DNA from: Clostridiaceae bacterium UBA6110
GTDB lineage: Bacteria; Bacillota; Clostridia; Clostridiales; Clostridiaceae
Direction of reading: 5' to 3'
Assembly (NCBI GenBank): GCA_002428415.1
Contig: DIWI01000068.1
Span: forward strand, 1-26,550
Length of the DNA: 26,550 nt
This document shows positions 15,601 through 22,450 of the stretch, in pieces (position 1 is the first letter of the stretch; each line of letters begins with the position of its first letter). A program made the position numbers and the translations under genes. A model generated the notes under the pieces. That model worked only from the letters and a program-made list of their open reading frames with translations. It was not told where the DNA came from and did not search any database.

Positions 15601-16976
15601 TCCGAGCTAAGTCTCATTATCGCTTCAAAATAGATCTCCAGAGCCTTCCAAAAGCTTTGCAGGTCTATTTTTTCGTTCGGCTCATGGGAGTTTGGTATCT
15701 CTCCAGGAAAGGTTGGTCCGAAGCCTACACAGTTCTTTAGTGCCCTTGAATAGCTTGCCCCTCCCTTTGTCACAGGATAATGTCTTTCACCAGTAACTGA
15801 TTCATAGGCATCAAGGAGCTTCGATACAAGCTCGCTGGCTGGTGAATGGTATAGTCGTCTGCGTACCTTTACAATATCCAGTTCCATTCCATCCTTTTCC
15901 GCCTTTACCTTCAATCTGTCAAGAAGGCTGTCTTCATCGACACCGTTTGGATACCTTATGTCAAACCCAGCCCCTAGCTCTCCATCCTTATAATTAAGAT
16001 GGCACAATGCCATGGTTAGCCTTCCCGTCTCTTCATCAGTATGGGATATCCCTATGTTTTCGCCGTAAGGCTCATCTGGGAACCATTTTCTGATAAACCC
16101 TGAAATCATATCAATTTCATCGTTATGGGGGTATAGCTGTTTCAGTTCCTCTTGCATCGAAAATGCTGCATTCACAGACCTATGGGGATTCCTTGACTGG
16201 ACCCTTTTGGTCTCATAGGTCTTCTCTAAGGCTCCTTCAGTTAAATTGAAGCCGGGTGAAATTTGACTGCTTGCAACTCTTACCTTAAGCCTGTGAAGCA
16301 TATTGTCATAGCTCTCCTCAGAATTCAATTCAATAAACCCACTTTCTTCCGATCTGACCCTTTTCCTGAGAACTCCTCTGATTATCCCCTTTTCACAGTT
16401 GACCACCGGAAAGTCACAGTCCGGCGAAAACGCTGCCGTTGGCTCCTGTTCTTTCGCTAGATAGTGCTCCATGCATTCCCATGTGGTTTCTTCCGCACCA
16501 CCGACAATAAGCCTTACCCTCTTCCCTGGCTTCCACCCTGATTCCTTAATGAACTTCAGGATGTGCAGCAGTCCTGCAATCGCTGCCTTGTCGTCATTGA
16601 CGCCCCTTCCGTATATTTGGCCACCTGAGACTGTCGCAGTGTAGGGGTCTGTGTCCCATAGACTCCTGTCCCCTGCACCTACAACATCTGCATGGGCAAG
16701 TATGCCAACTGTCTCGTCACCTTCACCAATCTCAACATGAAGGGCGTAGCCATCATAGTCCTTCCACGCCAGTCCGAGTGCTTCTGCAATTGATATTACA
16801 ACATCAAATGCATTCCTTATCTCCATTCCAAATGGGCTATTGACTTTGGCTGACTTCTCATCCCTTACTGAAGGCACTGCAACAAGCTTCCCTATGGTTT
16901 CGATTATCGCATCCTTCTCTTTTTCGAACTTAACCTTGAAGTAGTCTCTTGCTAAAGTCTCATTATCTATCTCCAA
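15597..16976 (-). CDS. M20-family dipeptidase, PepV-like
   Basis: This 459-residue metallopeptidase matches PepV-type M20 dipeptidases in length and motifs. His95 and Asp97 are in LAHADVV, the bridging Asp128 is in GVNDDKA, Glu162 and Glu163 are in GGAEETTW, an Asp is in SPDCDFP and the last ligand is His431 in NSHEPNE. It has no signal peptide and should act in the cytoplasm on dipeptides, with two zinc ions. The start is TTG at 16976: GGAGGG at 16983-16988 lies six bases upstream and no in-frame ATG is near. A terminator separates it from the EIICB gene upstream, so it may depend on read-through or on its own undetected promoter. It has no obvious link to the sugar pathway. Confidence 0.92.
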   Translation of the reverse strand: MEIDNETLARDYFKVKFEKEKDAIIETIGKLVAVPSVRDEKSAKVNSPFGMEIRNAFDVVISIAEALGLAWKDYDGYALHVEIGEGDETVGILAHADVVGAGDRSLWDTDPYTATVSGGQIYGRGVNDDKAAIAGLLHILKFIKESGWKPGKRVRLIVGGAEETTWECMEHYLAKEQEPTAAFSPDCDFPVVNCEKGIIRGVLRKRVRSEESGFIELNSEESYDNMLHRLKVRVASSQISPGFNLTEGALEKTYETKRVQSRNPHRSVNAAFSMQEELKQLYPHNDEIDMISGFIRKWFPDEPYGENIGISHTDEETGRLTMALCHLNYKDGELGAGFDIRYPNGVDEDSLLDRLKVKAEKDGMELDIVKVRRRLYHSPASELVSKLLDAYESVTGERHYPVTKGGASYSRALKNCVGFGPTFPGEIPNSHEPNEKIDLQSFWKALEIYFEAIMRLSSD

Positions 16977-17008
16977 AGGATACCCTCCTTACTTTGTCAT
17001 CAAGCTGC

Positions 17009-17039
17009 AAAAGGATTGAGTGGCCTTGCCACCCAATCC
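17009..17039 (-). terminator. Rho-independent terminator after the EIICB gene
   Basis: Arms at 17013-17024 and 17028-17039 form GGATTG plus GTGGC pairings with one mismatch and a three-base loop. On the minus strand it is followed by TTTT (17012-17009). It lies 20 bases past the EIICB stop. Confidence 0.72.
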
Positions 17040-17058
17040 CCTATGATCATTTTTCAGT

Positions 17059-18666
17059 TCATGCTATCTCGAGGACGTCCTTGACCTTTGTGGCAAGTGT
17101 CGTCACCCTTGTTCCATATATTATCTGGAAGTATACGCCATTCCTTACTACTCCCAGTGCTTCAAGTGTGTCTTTCCAGTATGCGTCGTCAACAACGAGG
17201 CTGGAATCCTTCACAGTTACCCTGAGCCTTGTGGCACAATTTGATACTTCCACTATGTTAGATGCTCCACCGAATGCATCCACTATTTCATTTGGGAGGC
17301 TTCTTGCTGCGCCTTTTTCACCGTTCTTTATCGCATTGTATTCCTTCTTGCTCATGAGCTTTATGTCTTCTGCTGCTTCTGCTGCCCTTCCTGGAGTCTT
17401 AAGGTCGAACTTCAGGATAAGTGTCTTGAAGATGAAGAAGTATATTGCAAATGTTGCTGGCAGTAGGAACAGAAGCGGTAGCGCATGTACCTTCTGTGGC
17501 TGCAACAGGTTAGGTATCATGAAGAACAAAGCGTTTCCGTTTATTGATATTTGGAACAGTTCAGCTATTACGTATGCAAGTCCGCAAAGAGGTGCATACA
17601 CTCCGAAGAAGAGTGCAGGTGCCACGAAGAGGAATGTGTACTCTATAGGCTCTGATATTCCGACCATCATCATCGTGATGACTGCTGGAAGCACTATGGA
17701 GAGGACCTTCTTCCTGTTTTCCTTCCTTGCTGTAAAGTAGAGCGCTGCTCCTACTCCCGGAAGTCCTGCAAGCTGGAAGAGAACTCTTCCTGTAGTGAAG
17801 TTCCTTGTTATATAGCCTGCTGCTGTAGCCGACCCAGCCTGGCCGTTTATGATGTTCCTGACTCCTTCATAGAGGACTCCGTCTATCATCATTGTTCCAC
17901 CGACTCTAGTATACTCGATCGGGAACGCTATTAGGTGGTGTATTCCAAATGGAAGCAGAAGCTTGTCAAGTGTTCCGAATACGAATGTACCGATAAGTCC
18001 TGATCCGGTTATGAAGTGTGTCAGATACTGAAGTCCACCTGCTATTACCGGCCAGATGTAGTAGGTTGCTATGGCAACCGGTATCGCAAGAAGTGAAAGC
18101 ATGATTATAACGAACTTGGTTCCTGAGAAAAATGAGAACATCATTGAGAACTCTTTCTCGCACCACTTGTTGTTTGCCCATGCGGCAACCATACCGCTTA
18201 TTATTCCTGAGAAGATTCCCATGTCAAAGGTGAATATTCCAGCGAAGGTAGTCCAGAGTGAATTGAAGTTCATTGCCTTCTCTGGTGTATAGCCTAATGC
18301 GATAAGGCTCTCAACTGATGTTGTAGTTGCATTCCAGCCCATTGCTCCGGCGTACTTTGAAATTGATGTTATAAGTGCAAAGAACATGAACAGTCCGCCG
18401 AGTGCGCCCCAGCCCTTCTCTTTCTTGGAAAGGGCGAATGCTATGCCTACCGCAAACCATAGCGGAAGGTATCTCATTATCATGAAGCCTATGCCAGTAA
18501 TCATTGAAAATACCGTATGGAGAATATTCCCCTCAGGAATGATGTAGTTTGTGAATGCGCTTCCGATACCTACATAGAATCCAACTATGACAAGCAGGAT
18601 AACAGGCACCATCATCGCTCCTGAAAATGTCTGAAGTTTACCTCTTAAAGAACTTTTGCCTTTCAT
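17059..18666 (-). CDS. PTS glucose-superfamily EIICB permease
   Basis: This 535-residue protein joins an EIIC membrane domain (about residues 1-420, eight to ten hydrophobic segments) to a C-terminal EIIB domain. The EIIC has PFGIHHLIAFPIEYTRVGG and the GISEPIEYTFLF motif, whose Glu is central to sugar binding in this superfamily. The EIIB active cysteine is about Cys477 in SNCATRLRVTV. No EIIA domain is attached; the Crr-like protein at 15121 would supply it. ATG codons at 18669 and 18666 both follow GGAGG (18678-18674); the second, seven bases away, is preferred over the open frame from 18687. It resembles the maltose/alpha-glucoside/glucosamine-type EIICB group, but I cannot name the sugar. 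Promoter, operator and possible cre site lie upstream. Confidence 0.92.
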   Translation of the reverse strand: MKGKSSLRGKLQTFSGAMMVPVILLVIVGFYVGIGSAFTNYIIPEGNILHTVFSMITGIGFMIMRYLPLWFAVGIAFALSKKEKGWGALGGLFMFFALITSISKYAGAMGWNATTTSVESLIALGYTPEKAMNFNSLWTTFAGIFTFDMGIFSGIISGMVAAWANNKWCEKEFSMMFSFFSGTKFVIIMLSLLAIPVAIATYYIWPVIAGGLQYLTHFITGSGLIGTFVFGTLDKLLLPFGIHHLIAFPIEYTRVGGTMMIDGVLYEGVRNIINGQAGSATAAGYITRNFTTGRVLFQLAGLPGVGAALYFTARKENRKKVLSIVLPAVITMMMVGISEPIEYTFLFVAPALFFGVYAPLCGLAYVIAELFQISINGNALFFMIPNLLQPQKVHALPLLFLLPATFAIYFFIFKTLILKFDLKTPGRAAEAAEDIKLMSKKEYNAIKNGEKGAARSLPNEIVDAFGGASNIVEVSNCATRLRVTVKDSSLVVDDAYWKDTLEALGVVRNGVYFQIIYGTRVTTLATKVKDVLEIA

Positions 18667-18681
18667 CATTTTTCCTCCGTT

Positions 18682-18695
18682 CCACAACGTTTACA
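18682..18695 (-). promoter_or_regulatory. Possible CcpA cre site in the EIICB leader
   Basis: Read on the minus strand, TGTAAACGTTGTGG matches the cre consensus TGWNANCGNTNWCA except at the last two bases. It lies between the transcription start and the ribosome site, where bound CcpA could block elongation. This would fit carbon catabolite repression of a secondary PTS sugar. Confidence 0.4.
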
Positions 18696-18724
18696 AATTA
18701 CATGTAATTCAATCCTCGTAACCC

Positions 18725-18753
18725 ATTATATTAACGGAGTCATTCGTTTACAA
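18725..18753 (-). promoter_or_regulatory. Promoter of the EIICB gene
   Basis: On the minus strand TTGTAA (18753-18748) and TATAAT (18730-18725) are exactly 17 bases apart. The -10 box is perfect. Confidence 0.75.
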
Positions 18754-18994
18754 TACAGCGGATGTGCACAAAACTTGCCATTTTAAGGTGGTAATCTGGT
18801 GAGGTGATTCTTATCTGAACCTTACCCTGATCTACAATACATTTATTCAGGATAATCATTATGTTATCTTTTGTTTTATAGCGATGGTGCATTCTTACTG
18901 ATGTGAAGCTTATGAATTCTTCAACAATTAGAACAAGCCCTTCCCAATCCGAATGACCCGGTTCGGGAAGAGCGCTTTTATGCATTATTAACAT
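18740..18994 (-). CDS. Doubtful 84-residue open frame
   Basis: An ATG frame starts at 18994 and ends at 18740 in the 333-base gap between the TrpA-like and EIICB genes. The product is protein-like, with alternating hydrophobic stretches (DNIMIILNKCIV, KVQIRITSPDY), but I recognise no family. No ribosome site precedes the ATG, and the frame runs across the operator and part of the promoter region. It is most likely a chance frame or an old remnant. The rest of the gap holds the EIICB promoter elements and a hairpin. Confidence 0.15.
   Translation of the reverse strand: MLIMHKSALPEPGHSDWEGLVLIVEEFISFTSVRMHHRYKTKDNIMIILNKCIVDQGKVQIRITSPDYHLKMASFVHIRCIVNE
18766..18791. promoter_or_regulatory. 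Operator E: CCAC/GTGC half-sites before the EIICB gene
   Basis: On the minus strand CCAC (18791-18788, within ATTACCACC) and GTGC (18769-18766, within TTTTGTGCAC) are 18 bases apart, the same spacing as operator D. The site ends 12 bases before the -35 box, against 11 for the comparable base of operator D. The right half is degenerate, having lost one G. Similar spacing and placing support a shared regulator. Confidence 0.5.
18940..18970 (-). terminator. Weak terminator-like hairpin after the nucleoside operon
   Basis: CTTCCC (18940-18945) pairs with GGGAAG (18965-18970), with an inner CCG/CGG pairing and two mismatches. It lies 29 bases past the stop of the TrpA-like gene. The minus-strand flank GGCTTGTTC is not a true U-tract, so termination may be partial. 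Confidence 0.4.
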
Positions 18995-18999
18995 ACGGG

Positions 19000-19716
19000 T
19001 TATGTCGCACTCTTCAATGTCTTAATAGTCTCAGTCAGGAGTTCAACATTATCATGAAGCTTAAGTATGGTGCTTCCTACGAATACTCCATCTGCTCCTG
19101 CTTCTTTAGCCATCCTTATGTCCTCAGAGTCCCTTATCCCTACGCCTACATATATCTTCCTTTCAATCCCGATTAACTTGAGGTGGCTTATGCAATCGTT
19201 GAGGGTTGGATAGTTTGGGTCGATATTGCCTGTCATAGGCTTTGCCTGGAGGTATACGAAGCCGTTTGAGTTCTTCGCAGCAGCCACTTCATTTTCAGGC
19301 ATGTGGAATTGTACGTAACAAGATATCTTCAATCCGCTGTCTATTAACTTCTGCTGAAGTCCCAGATTTTCTCCTACATAGATCATGTCCGTAAGGTCAT
19401 TTTCTGTGCAGAACTTTATAAAGGCGTCTTCGCCTATCTCTTCAACTGTATTGTCGTAAGCCAGTACAAGCAGCTGGGTATCAGGATTCTCTTCCTTGAT
19501 CCTTATTATCCCTTCCATGTATTTGGAATAATCGCTGCAGTTTTCGAGAGCTGACTTCATTCTGCCTGCTATGAATTCCCCTTCAAGGTATGGGTTTCTG
19601 GAAGGAAAATCAACTTCAATGACATCGCATCCCGCTTCTGTGTAGATTCGGGCCATCTCTACGCTTTTTTCTATTGTCGGGTATCCGTTGGATAAATAAC
19701 ATATAAGCTTCATCAT
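19000..19716 (-). CDS. Orphan tryptophan synthase alpha (TrpA)-like TIM barrel
   Basis: This 238-residue protein resembles TrpA over its whole length. The opening CYLSNGYPTIEKS matches the TrpA TxGDP region. Glu34 (in VIEVDFPSRNPYLEG) aligns with catalytic Glu49 of Salmonella TrpA, and Glu45 stands where catalytic Asp60 should be. The phosphate-binding loops GVGIRDSED and GVFVGSTILK are kept, as is the Tyr/Thr-Gly region YLQAKPMTG. No trpB or other trp gene is present, and TrpA normally needs TrpB. It overlaps the dehydrogenase stop through ATGA at 19716-19713, so translation is coupled. It is the last gene of a nucleoside-type operon. A retro-aldol cleavage of a phosphorylated compound other than indole-glycerol phosphate is plausible; this is inference. 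Confidence 0.8.
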   Translation of the reverse strand: MMKLICYLSNGYPTIEKSVEMARIYTEAGCDVIEVDFPSRNPYLEGEFIAGRMKSALENCSDYSKYMEGIIRIKEENPDTQLLVLAYDNTVEEIGEDAFIKFCTENDLTDMIYVGENLGLQQKLIDSGLKISCYVQFHMPENEVAAAKNSNGFVYLQAKPMTGNIDPNYPTLNDCISHLKLIGIERKIYVGVGIRDSEDIRMAKEAGADGVFVGSTILKLHDNVELLTETIKTLKSAT

Positions 19717-20876
19717 ATACCTGCCTTATTGCCGTAATATGCCTTAAAGAACAATTCCTTCATCTGTTCCCTTGAAGGGATGATTGGATTAGTCTTTGTG
19801 CAGCCGTCAGCAAGTGCGCTGTCTACGAGATACTCGATCTTTTCCTTGAACTTACCCTCGTCCGTGATAATCACATCAAGTGATTCCGGTATCCCCATAT
19901 TTTTATTAAGATTCCTGACTACAGCGGAAAGGTCGCCTTCAAGACCCATTGCCTTCACCAGTCTGTCATACTTCTCCTTTGCCCATGCCTCACCGCTGTT
20001 GAAGTCGATGACATATGGAAGAAGTATCGCATTAAGGAGACCGTGGGACTTGCTGAACACGCTTCCCAGAGTATGGGCCATAGAATGCACTATGCCAAGG
20101 GATACGTTTGTGAACGCCATTCCAGCTGTCATGGAAGCATTGAGCATAACTTCCCTGTTTTCCAGGTTGTTTAAGTCCTGCATTACCTTTGGCAGATATT
20201 CAACTATATCCTTTATCGCGGCCTCAGCCAGGATATCGCTGACATAGTTAGCCCTTGTTGAGACCCAGGCCTCCACAGCATGTGTCATTGCATCCATACC
20301 AGTCTCTGCAGTAATACCCTTTGGCATGCTTAGTGTCACTTCAGGGTCAAGTATGGCTATGTCCGGCATCATCTCCATGTTCCCTATGCCGAACTTGGTA
20401 TGTGTACCATCTTCGGTTATGACAATGGACCTGCTGACCTCGCTTGCAGTACCGCTGGTTGAAGGTATGCATATGAGCCTTGCCTTCTTTCTCAGCCTCG
20501 GGAACTCGTTTGGAGGCAGTATATCGCTAAGAGCCTTATATTCTGGATTCTCATAATAGATCCACATGGCCTTTGCCGCATCCATAGCAGAACCTCCGCC
20601 CAGTCCTACTATGATGTCAGGCTGGAAGCCCTTCATAAGGTCTGCGCCTCTAATCACTGTGCTGAACATCGGATCAGGCTCGACACCAGAGAACACTTCA
20701 CTTTCTATGCCGGCACTTTTAAGGTTGTCGATCACCTTCTGCAGCATTCCGCTTTTCTTCATGCTGGATCCGCCTGTAACTATTACAGCTTTGCTGCCTT
20801 TTACAGACTTCAGATGCTCAAGGCACCCTTGTCCGAACATAAGCTCCTGACCGGCAAGCTTCATCGGTCTCATCAT
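19713..20876 (-). CDS. Iron-containing alcohol dehydrogenase family protein
   Basis: This 387-residue Fe-ADH has GLGGGSAMDAAK for nucleotide binding and PSTSGTASEVSRS on the substrate side. The metal ligands are complete: Asp and His in GMDAMTHAVEAWV, His in VHSMAHTLG and His in KSHGLLNAILLP. This is the classical FucO/AdhB-like pattern, more canonical than the Fe-ADH at 9767. The start is placed at ATG 20876, nine bases after AGGAGT, instead of the open frame from 20906 that overlaps the BtpA gene. Next to a possible aldolase (TrpA-like) and a nucleoside phosphorylase, it may reduce an aldehyde released from the sugar part. In the DHAP shunt for 5'-deoxynucleosides, reduction of the released aldehyde by a dehydrogenase is known, which is a useful comparison only. 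Confidence 0.9.
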   Translation of the reverse strand: MMRPMKLAGQELMFGQGCLEHLKSVKGSKAVIVTGGSSMKKSGMLQKVIDNLKSAGIESEVFSGVEPDPMFSTVIRGADLMKGFQPDIIVGLGGGSAMDAAKAMWIYYENPEYKALSDILPPNEFPRLRKKARLICIPSTSGTASEVSRSIVITEDGTHTKFGIGNMEMMPDIAILDPEVTLSMPKGITAETGMDAMTHAVEAWVSTRANYVSDILAEAAIKDIVEYLPKVMQDLNNLENREVMLNASMTAGMAFTNVSLGIVHSMAHTLGSVFSKSHGLLNAILLPYVIDFNSGEAWAKEKYDRLVKAMGLEGDLSAVVRNLNKNMGIPESLDVIITDEGKFKEKIEYLVDSALADGCTKTNPIIPSREQMKELFFKAYYGNKAGI

Positions 20877-20889
20877 TTCAATCACACTC

Positions 20890-21678
20890 CTAATTCTTTG
20901 CGTCAATTACTTCTTTAGTAAGGTCGAAGGATATCGGATTCTCGATCTTCCCTCCGACTTTAAGGCTTGAGCCGATTATGGCAGCATCTGCAACCTTTAG
21001 CTGTTCCTTAATGTTAGCAGGTTTCACACCGCTTCCAATCACGACCGGAATCGATGAAATAGCCTTTACTCTCTGTATTATCTCCATCGGTGTTTCCTTG
21101 CCTATATGGGTCCCGGTTACAATTATCGCATCCGCTCCGCAGCCGATGGCGGCGTTAGCCGAGTCTTCAATGGACACTGTTGGAAGCACCATATGGGTGT
21201 GCTTTACCTGTATGTCTGCAAATATCATTACATCCTCAGCATTTATGCTCTTCCTGAAATTCATGGCCTCTCTTGCGCATGGCGTAATTATTCCGCCATA
21301 GAACTCGACAGTGTCTACAAATACAGGAATCCTTACGAAATCTGCTCCTATTGCCTTAGCAATCGAAAGCGAGGTCTTGTAGTCGTTCATTGCAGCATCT
21401 ATGCCGATTGGAAGGCTGACTCTGTCCCTGATCCTTGTGCTTATTGCAGCAAGTGCTATTGCCTGTGCAGTGTCAAGCTCTATTCCGAACGGGTCATCAC
21501 CCATGTTCTCTACGATTATTGCATCCACTCCGGCTTTTTCAAGAGTAACAGCATCACTTATCGCCTGCTCGAATATCTCTTCCATGTTGTCTCTGAACTT
21601 CATTGTGCCGGGTAGTGGAAGGCAATGTACCATTCCAATTACTGGTTTCTTTGAAAAATCAAGCTTAGCCAATTCCAT
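20890..21678 (-). CDS. BtpA/SgcQ family protein
   Basis: This 262-residue phosphate-binding-type TIM barrel matches the BtpA family by VIGMVHCLPLPGT at the N-terminus, DAIIVENMGDDPFG, and the C-terminal VVIGSGVKPANI and IIGSSLKVGG phosphate-loop-like segments. BtpA was named for a role in photosystem I assembly in cyanobacteria, but most members occur in non-photosynthetic bacteria beside sugar or nucleoside genes, as SgcQ does in E. coli; photosystem work is excluded here. ATG 21678 lies only two bases after GGGAGG; an in-frame TTG at 21672 is spaced better, so the true start may be six bases later. It overlaps the end of the phosphorylase gene by 14 bases. Probably an aldolase- or isomerase-like enzyme on a sugar phosphate; its reaction is unknown. 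Confidence 0.88.
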   Translation of the reverse strand: MELAKLDFSKKPVIGMVHCLPLPGTMKFRDNMEEIFEQAISDAVTLEKAGVDAIIVENMGDDPFGIELDTAQAIALAAISTRIRDRVSLPIGIDAAMNDYKTSLSIAKAIGADFVRIPVFVDTVEFYGGIITPCAREAMNFRKSINAEDVMIFADIQVKHTHMVLPTVSIEDSANAAIGCGADAIIVTGTHIGKETPMEIIQRVKAISSIPVVIGSGVKPANIKEQLKVADAAIIGSSLKVGGKIENPISFDLTKEVIDAKN

Positions 21679-22426
21679 TACCTCCCTTGTGGTAAATCTC
21701 TATTCCGTCCAGCACTATCTTACAGAGGTCCTGCTCTGATTTGGTCCTGGCTTCTCCCTCAAGGACTTCCTTAAGGTTCTTCAGCACAGTGGTCATCGTC
21801 ACGCTACAAACTTTTATGTCCATCAGGCTGCCGAGCACCAGCATGCAGCTGGTCTCCATATCTACACCGGATATGTTGTATTTTGAAATCTCATCGAAGG
21901 TATTTAGTATATCGGTATCCATCTTCTTAGAAAGCCTTGATTCCCTCATCTGGCTGTAGAATCCGTCCATGGTGCAGGTTATACCGTTGATGTACTCCCT
22001 GCCGTTCATGGCAACAGATTTGTTCATGCAGTTAACAAGGTCTATGTTTGCAACTGCAGGGAAGCTTTTAGGTACATATGTATCGCTTGTGGATTCCATT
22101 CTCATTGATCCGTTAGGTATGAGCAACTTTCCAAGCATGCCATCCTTAAGTCCCATTACGGTTCCCATTCTTATGGCAACTTCCATTCCGCAGTCATAGA
22201 GCTCTTCCATAGCGATAGCCGCAGATGGCGCCCCTATTCCCGTAGAGGATATTGTCACTGGTATTCCATGGTAGGTTCCAGTATAGGTGTTGAACTCTCT
22301 GTTGAAGGCTATATGCTTAGGATTATCAAGAAGCTTCTGGAGCATCTCTACCCTCCACGGGTCTCCTGAAAATATGACGTATTTTGAAATTGTTTCCTTG
22401 TCCGCCTTTAAATATAGTGTTGACAT
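21665..22426 (-). CDS. Nucleoside phosphorylase, uridine-phosphorylase-like
   Basis: This 253-residue enzyme fits the NP-I phosphorylase family. GDPWRVEML (residues 21-29) replaces the usual GDPGRV phosphate loop. Arg43 is in NREFNTY, STGIGAPS is the family signature, and Arg86 is in RMGTV. FYSQMR (156-161) keeps a Gln and an Arg like the uracil-binding Q-x-R of uridine phosphorylase, with a one-residue deletion. GVDMETSC has the ribose-binding Met190 and Glu191. This favours a pyrimidine or related nucleoside split into base and (deoxy)ribose 1-phosphate. The open frame begins at 22450, but AGGAG before ATG 22426 decides the start. It lies between the PfkB kinase and BtpA genes in the operon. 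The Trp in the phosphate loop is unusual and may change specificity. Confidence 0.88.
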   Translation of the reverse strand: MSTLYLKADKETISKYVIFSGDPWRVEMLQKLLDNPKHIAFNREFNTYTGTYHGIPVTISSTGIGAPSAAIAMEELYDCGMEVAIRMGTVMGLKDGMLGKLLIPNGSMRMESTSDTYVPKSFPAVANIDLVNCMNKSVAMNGREYINGITCTMDGFYSQMRESRLSKKMDTDILNTFDEISKYNISGVDMETSCMLVLGSLMDIKVCSVTMTTVLKNLKEVLEGEARTKSEQDLCKIVLDGIEIYHKGGNGIG

Positions 22427-22450
22427 AAATTCTCCTTTCAGTAAGAACAT

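Noticed and set aside
16949..17740. Plus-strand open frame of 263 codons across the EIICB end and the dipeptidase start
   Set aside because: It is antisense to well-supported genes and covers a terminator and a ribosome site; no family match is visible.
18740..18994. 84-codon frame as a confident gene
   Set aside because: No ribosome site, no family, and it covers an operator and part of the promoter region. It is kept only as a low-confidence feature.
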